A stretch of DNA of 64,000 bases from Pedobacter cryoconitis (GTDB lineage: Bacteria > Bacteroidota > Bacteroidia > Sphingobacteriales > Sphingobacteriaceae). Location: contig NZ_JACHCC010000002.1 of the NCBI RefSeq assembly GCF_014207135.1, forward strand, positions 248,001 to 312,000, read 5' to 3'. A program made the translations under genes and the position numbers. Within the stretch, counting starts at the first letter, position 1, and each line of letters begins with the position of its first letter. The notes under the pieces were generated by a model, which was not told where the DNA came from, did not search any database, and saw only the letters and a program-made list of their open reading frames with translations. Shown in pieces: positions 44,801-53,332 of the stretch.

Positions 44801-45078
44801 TAGATACTGATACTCACCGTACCATCGTTGGCAGAGGTCGAGGTCATATAAGTCATGTTCTCTACCCCATTAATCTGTTCTTCGAGTGGGATAACCACAC
44901 TTTTTAAAACCACATCGGCACTTGCTCCAGTATAACTGGCAGAAACGTTAACCGTAGGCGGCGCAATATCCGGGTACTGCGCAATGGGCAGGGACGTGAG
45001 CCCCAGGATACCCAGAATAACAATAATCACAGAGATTACTGTCGAGAGAACTGGTCTCTGTATAAATATTTTAAACAT
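41896..45078 (-). CDS. RND multidrug efflux permease (HAE1 / AcrB type)
   Basis: The protein has 1060 residues, the usual size for AcrB-type pumps, with 12 membrane helices and two large periplasmic loops. Proton-relay acids appear in TM4 (GIVVDDAIVVVEAVH) and the partner Lys in TM10 (LLAKNGILIVEFA). The loop motif AFVPAEDQG and the first helix VISVIIVILGILGL are also characteristic. It exports hydrophobic compounds using the proton gradient and works with the adaptor 7 bases upstream and the channel downstream. A charged C-terminal tail ends the protein. The drug profile cannot be read from sequence. Confidence 0.96.
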   Translation of the reverse strand: MFKIFIQRPVLSTVISVIIVILGILGLTSLPIAQYPDIAPPTVNVSASYTGASADVVLKSVVIPLEEQINGVENMTYMTSTSANDGTVSISIYFKVGTDPDLAAVNVQNRVSRATSLLPAEVTLAGVTVTKSQSSNLLIFSLYSDNKAYDQTFLQNFAKINLVPQLQRVTGVGNASVFGAKDYSMRIWLKPDLMQQYGLIPSDITAALAEQNVEAAPGKFGENSNQSFQYVIRYKGRLSQVSEFENIVIKSAGNGQLLRLKDVAKVELGSLSYASTIETNGKESVAMAISQTPGSNARDVINQSKKIIEEAAKTFPKGIQYTTLVDVNENLDASIDKVIHTLIEAFILVFIVVFIFLQDFRSTLVPAIAVPVAIVGTFFFLNLFGFTINLLTLFALVLAIGIVVDDAIVVVEAVHAKLDHGYKSARKATIDAMDEISGAIISITLVMAAVFIPVTFITGSTGVFYKQFGITLAVAIILSAINALTLSPALCALLLKPHKDDHKHKSFLQRFYTAFNVAFESLTNRYKRSVQFLAGRKWIVLGAIVIAGAGLYYMMKTTPSAFVPAEDQGTIFANISLPPSASMERTAAVTVKVDSIANTIPEVQNTLRIVGQNFTAGAGSAYSMVILKLKTWDQRKRTVDDVVGELFGKTAGIREASIFFISPPTIQGFGQSGGFEFQLQDKGGHSTADFFKINNEFLANLSKRPEIQYATTSFNPNFPQYMMDVNLEKCKDAGVSVSTVLQTMQGYYGGLYASNFNKYGKQYRVMVQAADQYRSNPEGLNKIFVRNSAGNMAPITEFVKMTRVYGPESISRFNLFSSIGITGAPNPGYSSGDAIKAIQEVAAQSLPQGYGYDFSGLTREELASGSETVFIFILCLVFVYFLLSAQYESYILPFAVLLSIPFGLAGAYIFSIIFKLNSNIYLQISLIMLIGLLAKNGILIVEFALDRRRKGMPIIQSAVEGAVARLRPILMTSFAFIFGLMPLMFSSGAGAIGNKSIGTGAVGGMLIGTILGVFVIPVLFIIFQTLQEKISGPARASYDYDDEEELNSTEEQKAIDSPKA

Positions 45079-45084
45079 CTGTTC

Positions 45085-46248
45085 TTATTTTAAGTCTGCG
45101 TAAACAGTTTCTGGATTCTCGGCATTCGCTTTAATCTGCGTGCCATCTTTTAAAGTTGCGACACCTTCTAATACGATCTGATCACCGGCTTTCAGACCAG
45201 TCTGCACTACATAGAAGTTACCAGCAGTATTCTCCATGATTGATATGGCTACATTTTTGGTTTTACTATCTGCCCCTACTACTACCACAAAACGTTTATC
45301 CTGCAATTCAAAAGTTGCACTCTGAGGAACCAGTATAACGTCTTTTAAAGCGTTCGGAATTCTAACCGTTGCACTGCTTCCACTACGGATAATACCTTTA
45401 GGATTAGGGAAACGTGCCCTGATATTCGCAGAACCTGTAGCTGTATTAATTAATCCGTTTACTGTTTCTATACGACCTTCTTCAGTATAAGGAGAACCAT
45501 CAGAAAGTAATAAAGAAACTTTAGGAAGTTTAGCTAGTTTCTGCGCAAAAGTTCCACTGCCGTCTTTTGTAAAATCAAGCAATAATTTCTCATTTAATGC
45601 AAAATAAGCATATACATTTCCTATACTCGAGACAGTAGTTAAAGGATCAGCGGTTGTGCTGCTTACCAGACTTCCTAAACGATAAGGGATTGAACCTACT
45701 ACTCCGTTAACAGGACTATAAACAGTAGTATAACCCAGGTTGGTTTTAGCATTTGCTAAAGCAGCCTTTGCCGTATTTACCGCTGCCTGAGCTGATTCAT
45801 AAGTGTACTGTGCAGATTCCAGTTCATATTTACTGACAATGTCCTTTTCCACTAAAGGTTTTACCTTATTTACAGCCAGTTTTGCCGCATTTAACTGTGC
45901 CATCGCATTCGCAATACTTGCATTTGCCGTTCTCACATCCTGTTCATATTGTGGTGCATTGATTTTAAACAATGGCTGACCAGTCTTAACAATAGCCCCC
46001 TCATCTACAAAGATCTTATCGATATAGCCATCAACTCTCGGCCTGATTTCAATATTCTGCTGTCCTTGTATACTTGCAGGATAATCGGTGTTTAAAGTAG
46101 CAGATCTTGGCTCCAGTTTCAGGACTTTAAATTCCTTCACCTGACCAGCTGCCGCTGCAGCCTGTGCGGCTTTGTTTTTATTGTTGCCACATGAGGCGAG
46201 GGTCAATCCTGTCAAAAGCAGGAGCCCAATCTGTATTGTTGTTTTCAT
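45085..46248 (-). CDS. RND efflux periplasmic adaptor (membrane fusion protein)
   Basis: The protein has 387 residues with a lipobox (LTLASC, Cys20). The lipoyl-like half-sites (IEIRPRVDGYIDKIFVDEG and GYTTVYSPVNGVVGSIPYR) flank a helical hairpin at about 100-160 rich in Ala and Lys, followed by beta-barrel and membrane-proximal domains. It bridges the RND pump and the TolC-like channel in the periplasm. It is the first structural gene of the efflux operon, 44 bases after the TetR regulator. Confidence 0.95.
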   Translation of the reverse strand: MKTTIQIGLLLLTGLTLASCGNNKNKAAQAAAAAGQVKEFKVLKLEPRSATLNTDYPASIQGQQNIEIRPRVDGYIDKIFVDEGAIVKTGQPLFKINAPQYEQDVRTANASIANAMAQLNAAKLAVNKVKPLVEKDIVSKYELESAQYTYESAQAAVNTAKAALANAKTNLGYTTVYSPVNGVVGSIPYRLGSLVSSTTADPLTTVSSIGNVYAYFALNEKLLLDFTKDGSGTFAQKLAKLPKVSLLLSDGSPYTEEGRIETVNGLINTATGSANIRARFPNPKGIIRSGSSATVRIPNALKDVILVPQSATFELQDKRFVVVVGADSKTKNVAISIMENTAGNFYVVQTGLKAGDQIVLEGVATLKDGTQIKANAENPETVYADLK

Positions 46249-46292
46249 ATTTATTCTAATGCTGAGGGGTTTCTATATTTAATTATTACGAT

Positions 46293-46892
46293 TTATTTAT
46301 TCGGATAGATCATTTCAAAAATCAGTTGCTTTCTTTGTTTCATCATCTGTATATATTCATGATCGCTTATTCTCATAAAGCCTTTACTTAAGGTACTTGC
46401 TAACAAAGGATAAGCCATTAATGAAAAAAGATTAATCATAAACTGCCGGGGGTCCATGACGGTAATATTTCCTTTGTCCATCTCTTCTTTGATATCGGCC
46501 AGAAAAGGTTTAACATGCGTATCATGTACCTGGTCCTCAAGCCCCTGGTTATGTCGGTTAGTTTCCGTAATCAGGAACAATTCCCGATATGGCAGCGCGC
46601 TCGTTTCATCTATAAAAACACTGATCAGTTTTTTTAATTTTTCTTTAAAGCTTAGTTTACCAATAAATATAGAAGACATAATCTGGCGCAGCTCTTCTAA
46701 TGCTTCTTCGGCAACCTGTTCGAACAAAATTTTTCTGGAGCGGAAATAGTAATGAACCAGCGTTCTGTTGACACCAGCTGCATCAGCTATATCCTGCGTA
46801 GTTGCATGTAATTTCCCTTCAGCAAAGAATATTTTCTTAGCAGTGTCCTTAATCAATTGTTCCGTGCCCTTATCCTTAACCATTGTCTTCAA
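46293..46892 (-). CDS. TetR-family transcriptional regulator of the RND operon
   Basis: The protein has 199 residues. The N-terminal helix-turn-helix is clear at about 25-50 (ATTQDIADAAGVNRTLVHYYF), followed by an all-helical ligand-binding part. The gene order tetR, adaptor, pump, channel on one strand is the usual plan for AcrR/TetR control of RND efflux. A 20-bp palindrome lies 17 bases upstream of the start and is a likely autoregulatory operator; no second copy is seen before the adaptor gene, so the whole operon may be transcribed from the tetR promoter. Alternative starts at 46892 and 46883 are close. Confidence 0.9.
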   Translation of the reverse strand: MKTMVKDKGTEQLIKDTAKKIFFAEGKLHATTQDIADAAGVNRTLVHYYFRSRKILFEQVAEEALEELRQIMSSIFIGKLSFKEKLKKLISVFIDETSALPYRELFLITETNRHNQGLEDQVHDTHVKPFLADIKEEMDKGNITVMDPRQFMINLFSLMAYPLLASTLSKGFMRISDHEYIQMMKQRKQLIFEMIYPNK

Positions 46893-46908
46893 TATTTTTA
46901 ATATTAAT

Positions 46909-46928
46909 ATTTAACATTTTTGTTAAAT
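46909..46928 (-). promoter_or_regulatory. Candidate TetR operator
   Basis: The perfect palindromic arms ATTTAAC and GTTAAAT are separated by 6 bases, directly upstream of the tetR gene. Size and position fit an autorepression site, though the sequence is AT-rich. Confidence 0.55.
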
Positions 46929-47086
46929 AAAGATATCAGGAGACCTATTAAATTATATCATTTCAATGCAATCTAAATGTGGCCTTTATTTCAATATAAA
47001 CTGAGTGTAGTCCGAAATTACCAAAACAGTATCCATTAAAAAAAAGAAATTGACCAGGAGGCCAAACACACCGACGAACAGCAGGT

Positions 47087-47890
47087 TTAACCAGATTTAC
47101 GTTTTTCACGTTTTAGCAGCTTACTCACATGACTTTCATCGGTAAGTCCAAATTCGGCAGCAATTTGTTTCAGGCTGTAATGCCCGCTTTCCATACGTTT
47201 ACGAATTAGAGTTTTGCGGTAATCACCGATATAATCCCGGAGTGTCAAACCAGTATTTCGCTTAAAATAGGGTCCGATATAATCGGCGGTGGTATGGAAC
47301 TGTTTAGCCATTATTTCCGCTTTCAATTTACCGGGGTTATAAATATATTCATGAATATAAGCAAATACTGCTTCCATTTCCCTGTTTTTCTGAGGAGTAG
47401 CAGTAATTTCAGGTAAATTTCTTTTCAATAAGGTGGCGATTGCCATAATCTGGAGCCAAACTAGGCGCTCATTAGCTACCAAAGAGTGCTTGAGTGAAAT
47501 GATCACTTCGTAAATCTGGCCTATAACCAGCTGATCTTGCACATTGAGTTCAAATCTGGACAAACGGGTTTCCCTGTTTTTGATCAGGTATTCCATCTCC
47601 CGCACCCATTGTTCTTTGAACTGCTCCTCTCCATGCAGATAAAGGTCAGTAAACTTCAAAAAAACAAAATGTGTACTTTCCCTGATTTTGAAATAATGTT
47701 CATCTTCAGGCCCCAGCAAAAACAGGTTTCCCTGAGCATAGGTAATAATCTCTTTATTGAGATAATGATCTCCAGATCCTTTTTTAATATAGATCAGTTC
47801 GTAATGATTATGATTATGTACCGGATGCGCCCATTTCTTCACTTCAAAAGAAGAGATAATGACAGGTTGAAACTGGCGGTAACGTTTCAT
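47087..47890 (-). CDS. AraC-family transcriptional regulator
   Basis: The protein has 267 residues from the ATG at 47888-47890 (MKRYRQF); a start 15 bases upstream is possible. The N-terminal half has a cupin-like sensor pattern (HPVHNHNHYELIYIKKGSG, FLLGPEDEHYF). The C-terminal 100 residues carry the AraC double helix-turn-helix (KLKAEIMAKQFHTTADYIG, HYSLKQIAAEFGLTDESHVS). The gene diverges from the reductase gene with 85 bases between them, so it probably regulates that gene. The inducing ligand is unknown. Confidence 0.9.
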   Translation of the reverse strand: MKRYRQFQPVIISSFEVKKWAHPVHNHNHYELIYIKKGSGDHYLNKEIITYAQGNLFLLGPEDEHYFKIRESTHFVFLKFTDLYLHGEEQFKEQWVREMEYLIKNRETRLSRFELNVQDQLVIGQIYEVIISLKHSLVANERLVWLQIMAIATLLKRNLPEITATPQKNREMEAVFAYIHEYIYNPGKLKAEIMAKQFHTTADYIGPYFKRNTGLTLRDYIGDYRKTLIRKRMESGHYSLKQIAAEFGLTDESHVSKLLKREKRKSG

Positions 47891-47975
47891 AACGGAAAGA
47901 TACAAAATCTTGTTAGTATTCTACCTATAACCACCCCGAGATTCTGCCCAACTTTGGTCTATAAAACAGATACAA

Positions 47976-49022
47976 ATGAAAACAGCATTGATTGTAGGTG
48001 CCAATGGCGTAATTGGAAGTAACCTGATTAAACATCTATCTGGTCTGGACGACTGGCATATCATAGGTCTATCCCGTCGTGGTGGAATAAATAAAGACAG
48101 ACTGAAGTTTATTTCCGTTGACCTGCTTGATCCCCAGGACACCCTCAGAAAGCTCAGTAAATTGAGCGAAGTAACACATATTTTTTACACCGCTTATCAG
48201 GACCGTCCCAGCTGGGCACAAATGGTAGCCCCAAACCTGGCTATGCTGGTCAATGTAGTAAATGCAATAGAACCCGTAGCCCTAAATCTCAAACATATTA
48301 GTCTGATGCAGGGCTACAAAGTATATGGTGCCCACCTGGGCCCTTTCAAAACCCCGGCAAAAGAAACTGATGCAGGACATATGCCTCCTGAATTCAATGT
48401 AGATCAGCAACACTTCCTGGAACAACGCCAGCAAGGGAAGAGCTGGACCTGGTCGGCGATCAGACCCTCAGTAGTAGGTGGAACTGCACTGGGCAATCCG
48501 ATGAACCTCGCGCTGGTTATTGCTGTTTATGCTTCTATTTCAAAAGAACTGGGTATTCCTTTAAGATTCCCTGGCAAACCTGGCGCCTACGATAAGTTAA
48601 TAGAAGTCACAGATGCGGGTTTACTGGCAGATGCAACAGTATGGGCGGCTACCCAGCCTCAGGGTGCAAACCAGGCTTTTAATATCAATAACGGTGATTT
48701 ATTTCGCTGGAATGAACTCTGGCCAAAAATCGCCGCTTTTTTTGAAATGGAGACTGCCCCTCCTCTTCAACTCTCCCTGCAAACCGTGATGGCAGATAAA
48801 GCAGATTTATGGAGCAGTATTCAGGAAAAATATAGCCTGCAAAGACATGATTACGCTGATTTGTCATCATGGGCTTTTGGCGACTTCGTATTTTCCTGGG
48901 ACTATGATTTCTTTGCAGACGGCTCAAAAGCCCGTCGTGCCGGATTTCACCGGTATGAAGATACTGAAGAAATGTTCTTCCGTTTATTCAGGGAACTTCG
49001 TCAGCAAAAAGTTATTCCTTAG
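47976..49022 (+). CDS. SDR-family NAD(P)-dependent reductase, PRISE-like
   Basis: The protein has 348 residues. The Rossmann glycine motif VGANGVIGSNL is near residue 7, with GLSRRG at the end of strand 2 suggesting NADP preference. The segment YTAYQDRPSWAQMVAPNLAML and ISLMQGYKVYGAHLGPF resembles progesterone 5-beta-reductase/iridoid synthase-like (PRISE) enzymes, which reduce enones. Tyr in the YKVYG stretch could serve the usual catalytic role. It is monocistronic, divergent from an AraC regulator that likely controls it. The physiological substrate is not known; detoxification of reactive enones is an inference. Confidence 0.85.
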   Translation: MKTALIVGANGVIGSNLIKHLSGLDDWHIIGLSRRGGINKDRLKFISVDLLDPQDTLRKLSKLSEVTHIFYTAYQDRPSWAQMVAPNLAMLVNVVNAIEPVALNLKHISLMQGYKVYGAHLGPFKTPAKETDAGHMPPEFNVDQQHFLEQRQQGKSWTWSAIRPSVVGGTALGNPMNLALVIAVYASISKELGIPLRFPGKPGAYDKLIEVTDAGLLADATVWAATQPQGANQAFNINNGDLFRWNELWPKIAAFFEMETAPPLQLSLQTVMADKADLWSSIQEKYSLQRHDYADLSSWAFGDFVFSWDYDFFADGSKARRAGFHRYEDTEEMFFRLFRELRQQKVIP

Positions 49023-49689
49023 ATTTTAATAAATTCGGAATGAGCAATTTATTCCAGATTTGATAACCAGTGGCATTCATATGCAGCATATCCTCTTTAA
49101 AGAGTTTAGGCTGCATATCTCCCTTACTATCCAGCATAGGCTGATAAACGTCAATGAAGGTTGTATTTTGCTCCCCCTTTAAAAACTGCTGCACCAATAG
49201 ATTAGCCCTTTTTCCCTTTTCCAGATATTTTGCTCTTGAAGGACTTGCTTTAATAGCTAAATAGACAATAGGTATAACTGGTAGTCTAGCTCTGATATCA
49301 GTGTACATTTTTTTGAAATCCTGAAAAACGGCGTCACCATCAGGAGCCTGAATCAGATCATTTTCGCCTACATAAATAACCAGCTGTTTTGGATGATATG
49401 GAAATACGATATCTTCCAGATAACGATCCACGTCGGCAGTTACCGCACCACCAATCCCGCGGTTCAATACCGTATAATCTTTAAAAGCTTTATTAAAATC
49501 AACCCACAAACGAATAGAAGAGCTTCCTATAAACAAAATAGGATTTTTTGGAGGGGCATAAATCTGATCATATGCTTTTATAGTTTGAATATCGTTCCAA
49601 AATGCAGGTTTGTCCTGTGAAAAGGAATTAAAATTAAATAATAAAAGAAATGCAGAGCCAAGCGCAGCTGTTTTAAATACTTTTAACAT
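49012..49689 (-). CDS. GDSL/SGNH-family hydrolase, exported
   Basis: The protein has 225 residues with a signal peptide (FKTAALGSAFLLLFNFNSFSQ). The SGNH blocks are visible: FIGSSSIRLW near residue 53 (catalytic Ser), LNRGIGG near 75 (Gly), IYVGENDL near 105 (Asn) and EDMLHMNATGY near 200 (Asp and His). These enzymes cut ester bonds in lipids, acetylated sugars or polysaccharides. Its stop codon region overlaps the end of the convergent reductase gene by 11 bases. The substrate is unknown; a platelet-activating-factor acetylhydrolase-like or acetylxylan esterase-like activity is possible. Confidence 0.87.
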   Translation of the reverse strand: MLKVFKTAALGSAFLLLFNFNSFSQDKPAFWNDIQTIKAYDQIYAPPKNPILFIGSSSIRLWVDFNKAFKDYTVLNRGIGGAVTADVDRYLEDIVFPYHPKQLVIYVGENDLIQAPDGDAVFQDFKKMYTDIRARLPVIPIVYLAIKASPSRAKYLEKGKRANLLVQQFLKGEQNTTFIDVYQPMLDSKGDMQPKLFKEDMLHMNATGYQIWNKLLIPNLLKSKE

Positions 49690-49884
49690 ATTTTTTATCA
49701 GTATATATTGTTTTTTATAAAATTATGAACTAAGACCGGTAAAATTAAAGTATCAAATTATATTTTGCGCGTGATTAGTACTATTTCTCTTAAAGACAGG
49801 GGCTAATTACATTTAAAGCAGTATTCTTTGCTATTAACTGTTTAAACAACCACATCATTGTTTTGTCATTTTAATGTAATCCAA

Positions 49885-49915
49885 CTTGTGAATATTCAGT
49901 GATGTATTACATTTG
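49885..49915 (+). promoter_or_regulatory. Candidate upstream promoter of the mla operon
   Basis: CTTG (49885-49888), 19 bases, then TACATTTG (49908-49915) match the Bacteroidetes -33/-7 consensus with standard spacing. The leader to the mlaE start would be about 115 bases. Confidence 0.6.
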
Positions 49916-50008
49916 GCCAAAATGCAGCCTTAACAGGATACAAAGCAAAAACAATTTGGCGTTTTTGTTGCTTTCATATAAATGGAATAAATAAATCCTG
50001 ATTTAAAT

Positions 50009-50016
50009 TATATTTG
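50009..50016 (+). promoter_or_regulatory. Second candidate -7 box before mlaE
   Basis: TATATTTG lies 19 bases upstream of the mlaE ATG. A matching TTTG at the expected distance is not evident, so this may be a weaker promoter or chance. Confidence 0.4.
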
Positions 50017-50035
50017 GCTGCATCAAACCTTAAGA

Positions 50036-50842
50036 ATGGATCCTAACACAGAAAATCCGAATATCACGCCCCACAAATATGTCGTCTCTAAAAGACTCGA
50101 CAATATGTTCTTCAGTATTTATCATGCCTACCAGTTTGTACTTCGTTTTTTCAAGGAAGTTTTAGTGCCTCCCTACGAGTTTAAAGAAATCATTCATCAA
50201 TGTTATGAGGTGGGTTATAAATCATTACCCCTGATTTCACTCACAGGTTTCATTACCGGAGTGGTGTTCACCAATCAATCCCGACCTTCACTGGCCAATT
50301 TTGGAGCAACTTCCTGGTTACCCTCACTAATTTCTATTGCGATTATACGGGCACTGGCACCGCTGGTTACCGCATTAATTGCTGCCGGAAAAGTAGGTTC
50401 CAATATGGGGGCCGAACTGGGTTCCATGAAAGTTACCGAGCAGATTGACGCCATGGAAGTATCAGCAACAAATCCATTTAAGTATCTGGTAGTCAGTAGA
50501 ATATTAGCTACCACCTTTATGATACCTATACTTGTGATGTATACTGCCTGTGTTGCACTGATGGGTGCTTTTTTAAGTGTTCATAGTAACGAGCAAACCA
50601 GTTTTGCTATGTTCTTCTCACAGGTATTTGATACGATCAGTTTTCTTGATATATTTTCTACTACCTTTAAGTCTACCGTATTTGGTTTTACTATAGGTGT
50701 AGTTGGATGTTATCATGGCTATAACTCTTCAAAAGGTACAGAGGGTGTAGGAAGAGCGGCCAACTCGGCTGTGGTTGCAGCCATGTTCCTGATCTTTGTG
50801 GAAGAAATTGTTATTGTTCAAATTGTAAACGCTTTCCGTTAA
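50036..50842 (+). CDS. mlaE: MlaE-family lipid ABC transporter permease
   Basis: The protein has 268 residues with about five membrane helices. The MlaE/permease pattern is evident: the interface segment FTNQSRPSLANFG near residue 80, APLVTALIAAGKVGSNMGAELGSM near 112 followed by VTEQIDAMEVSATNP, and FKSTVFGFTIGVVGCYHGY near 213. It forms the inner-membrane channel of the Mla (maintenance of lipid asymmetry) system that moves phospholipids between inner and outer membranes. The ATPase gene begins 1 base after its stop. MlaA, MlaB and MlaC are not seen here, as is common in Bacteroidota. Confidence 0.93.
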   Translation: MDPNTENPNITPHKYVVSKRLDNMFFSIYHAYQFVLRFFKEVLVPPYEFKEIIHQCYEVGYKSLPLISLTGFITGVVFTNQSRPSLANFGATSWLPSLISIAIIRALAPLVTALIAAGKVGSNMGAELGSMKVTEQIDAMEVSATNPFKYLVVSRILATTFMIPILVMYTACVALMGAFLSVHSNEQTSFAMFFSQVFDTISFLDIFSTTFKSTVFGFTIGVVGCYHGYNSSKGTEGVGRAANSAVVAAMFLIFVEEIVIVQIVNAFR

Positions 50843-50843
50843 G

Positions 50844-51617
50844 ATGGTCAAAAAACAGAAGCTGATTGACAGGACAAACGCTGTTATCTCAATCAAGGAT
50901 TTAAAAAAGTCTTTTGGTGATCTTGCTGTATTGAGAGGTGTTGACCTTGAAGTTTATCAAGGTGAAAACCTGGTTGTTCTTGGCCGTTCTGGTACAGGAA
51001 AATCAGTATTGATTAAAATTATATCAGGCCTGCTCCTTCCCGATCACGGGGATGTGGATGTTCTGGGACAAAGTGTTGAGCATTTAAGCACTAAAGAACT
51101 AATGGAACTCCGTCTTAAAGTAGGTTTTTCTTTTCAAAACAGTGCCTTATATGATAGTATGACTGTCCGTCAGAACCTTGAATTTCCTTTAGTAAGGAAC
51201 TCCAGAAATCTGAAACGTAAACAGATCAATGTTGAAGTAGAAAGCGTACTGGAAGCAGTTGGTTTATCACAAACTATTGAGCAGATGCCTTCGGAACTCT
51301 CCGGTGGACAACGTAAAAGGATTGGTATTGCAAGGACTTTAATCCTTCGTCCGGAAATTATGCTTTACGATGAGCCTACCGCCGGTCTTGACCCGATAAC
51401 CTGTATTGAAATCAACAACCTGATTAATGAAGTTCAGGAAAAATATAAAACAACTTCTATCATTATCACACACGATTTAACCTGTGCTAAAGAAACTGGC
51501 GACAGAATTGCTATGCTTCTGGATGGTCAGTTTGCTATACAAGGAACATTTGATGAGGTCTTCGCCAGCCAGGATGACCGTATTCAATCTTTTTACAATT
51601 ATAATTTTACACAATAA
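50844..51617 (+). CDS. mlaF: MlaF-family ABC transporter ATP-binding protein
   Basis: The protein has 257 residues. Walker A GRSGTGKSVL is near residue 50, the signature LSGGQRKRIGIAR near 152, and Walker B with DEPTAGLDP near 175, followed by the switch histidine in IIITHD. It powers the Mla lipid transporter by ATP hydrolysis at the cytoplasmic side of MlaE. Start and stop are tightly joined to the permease upstream and the MCE protein downstream, so the three form one operon. Confidence 0.95.
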   Translation: MVKKQKLIDRTNAVISIKDLKKSFGDLAVLRGVDLEVYQGENLVVLGRSGTGKSVLIKIISGLLLPDHGDVDVLGQSVEHLSTKELMELRLKVGFSFQNSALYDSMTVRQNLEFPLVRNSRNLKRKQINVEVESVLEAVGLSQTIEQMPSELSGGQRKRIGIARTLILRPEIMLYDEPTAGLDPITCIEINNLINEVQEKYKTTSIIITHDLTCAKETGDRIAMLLDGQFAIQGTFDEVFASQDDRIQSFYNYNFTQ

Positions 51618-52625
51618 ATGAGCGCTACAGAAAACAAAAGATCCATAGTTGTAGGAATTTTCATCTTTATCGGACTCCTTATCTTCATTGCCGGGGTACT
51701 TACATTGGGTGGGAAGCAAAAACGGTTTGTCAGCAGTATTACACTTAAAGCTATTTTCAATAATGTCAATGGTATACAGGCGGGTAACAATATTTTCTTT
51801 TCAGGAGTAAAAATTGGTACTGTCAGCAAAATTAACTTTTATGGGAATGCACAGGTCGAAGTGACCATGCATATTGAAGAGTCTGCCCAAAAATATATAC
51901 ACAAAAATGCTTTAGCCAAACAAGGCTCTGAAGGGTTCATTGGTAATAAAATGATTGAGATCATAGCTGGTAGCGGTGAAGCTCCGGAAGTAGAAGACGG
52001 CGACCGCTTAAATGTAGTTTCTGCCCTGGGCCCGGATGACATCATGAAAACATTACAGGCTAATAATAAAAACATCCTGGCTATTACTGATGATTTTAAA
52101 AAGGTAACCACTAATATGCTTCAGGGAAAAGGTACTTTGGGTACTTTACTGGCGGATACCGCGATGGCAGCCCGCTTACGTCAGATGACCGTTAACCTCG
52201 AGAATGCTTCTGCAAGTACAGCAAGAGTCACATCTGCCGTTGCTTTATACACTTCTAAATTAAATACTAAAGGGACATTGACTAATGAACTGTTAACTGA
52301 CACTACAGTATTCGCTAACCTTAAAAAAGCAGTGAAAAGTCTGCAAAACACAGCAGCTTCAGCTTCAGAAATGACCAATAACCTGAAAGTAACCAGTAAT
52401 AAACTGAATTCAGATAAAAACGCTGTGGGTGTATTATTGAATGATGAACAGACAGCAACCAAATTGAAAAATACAGTAAGCAACCTTGAATCGAGCACTA
52501 AAAAACTGGATGAGAATATGGAAGCCTTACAACATAACTTCCTGTTAAGAGGCTTCTTTAAAAAGAAAGCTAAAACAGAAGCTGCCGAAAAAGAAAAGGC
52601 ACAGCAGCAGCAGGAACAAAAATAA
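51618..52625 (+). CDS. mlaD: MlaD-family MCE-domain protein
   Basis: The protein has 335 residues. One N-terminal membrane helix (IVVGIFIFIGLLIFIAGVLTL) is followed by the MCE domain at about 38-118 (FNNVNGIQAGNNIFFSGVKIGTV). The rest is a long helical, Ala/Lys/Asn-rich region likely to form a coiled coil, ending in a very polar tail of Glu, Lys and Gln. MCE proteins form hexameric rings that hand lipids across the periplasm. It starts directly after the ATPase stop and is followed by a strong terminator. The extended helical region is typical of Bacteroidota MlaD homologues. Confidence 0.93.
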   Translation: MSATENKRSIVVGIFIFIGLLIFIAGVLTLGGKQKRFVSSITLKAIFNNVNGIQAGNNIFFSGVKIGTVSKINFYGNAQVEVTMHIEESAQKYIHKNALAKQGSEGFIGNKMIEIIAGSGEAPEVEDGDRLNVVSALGPDDIMKTLQANNKNILAITDDFKKVTTNMLQGKGTLGTLLADTAMAARLRQMTVNLENASASTARVTSAVALYTSKLNTKGTLTNELLTDTTVFANLKKAVKSLQNTAASASEMTNNLKVTSNKLNSDKNAVGVLLNDEQTATKLKNTVSNLESSTKKLDENMEALQHNFLLRGFFKKKAKTEAAEKEKAQQQQEQK

Positions 52626-52647
52626 AGCTGAGGATAATCAGCACACA

Positions 52648-52683
52648 AAAAAGCCCGTTTATCAAATGATAAACGGGCTTTTT
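52648..52683. terminator. Strong intrinsic terminator
   Basis: A perfect 15-bp stem (AAAAAGCCCGTTTAT with its complement) has a 6-base loop and flanking A and T runs. It ends the mla operon and can also stop ferritin transcription from the other side. Confidence 0.9.
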
Positions 52684-52698
52684 ATATTATATAAAAGC

Positions 52699-53226
52699 TT
52701 ATTCAGGAGAATAAACGATAGTACCAACGTGTTTGTCGATTTGCCATCTTCCTGTACCCTCTTCACCAATAACGTCAAATAATTCCAACGCACGTCTTGC
52801 TTTGTATTCTTCTTCACGTTGCTCTTTAAAGAACCAGTTCAGAAACTCTACAGTTACAAAATCTTGTTCTTTGTAACAGTTAGCAGCGATATTTTTCAAG
52901 GATTGTGTTACACTGATCTCTTGTTCAAGGGCTTCTTCAAAAACCTCTCTGAAAGAGTTATACTCAATTTTGATATTAGTTACTTCAGGAGAAATCGCTG
53001 ATCCACCCATATCTAAAACATATTTGTAAAGTTTTAACTGGTGTTGTCTTTCTTCGTCTGATTGTTTAAAGAAGTAATCAGAAGAGAAATCATAACCATG
53101 CTGGTTACACCAGGCTGCCATTGCTAAATATGCTGATGCCGATTGAGCTTCTTTTTTTATTTGTTGATTTAAGAGTTTTTCTACATCAGTAGAAAGCAAA
53201 CACTTAACACGAGTGATATCTTTCAT
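52699..53226 (-). CDS. Non-heme ferritin
   Basis: The protein has 175 residues, the standard length. Ferroxidase-centre residues are visible in the four-helix pattern: Glu in QIKKEAQSASAYLAMA, the E-x-x-H element in SDEERQHQLKLYKYV, and Glu and Gln residues in EALEQEISVT and NWFFKEQREEE. It stores iron as a 24-subunit shell in the cytoplasm and protects against Fenton chemistry. A TATTTTTG box (minus strand, 53262-53269) lies about 36 bases upstream of the start and is a plausible -7 element. Confidence 0.95.
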   Translation of the reverse strand: MKDITRVKCLLSTDVEKLLNQQIKKEAQSASAYLAMAAWCNQHGYDFSSDYFFKQSDEERQHQLKLYKYVLDMGGSAISPEVTNIKIEYNSFREVFEEALEQEISVTQSLKNIAANCYKEQDFVTVEFLNWFFKEQREEEYKARRALELFDVIGEEGTGRWQIDKHVGTIVYSPE

Positions 53227-53332
53227 ATGGTTGAGTTTAATTAATACCTATTTGAGTAAGACAAAAATAGTGCTATAAATTAACTTCGTTGCATTTAAAA
53301 GAAATATGGAAAGATTCTAAGTCTAAAGAAAA

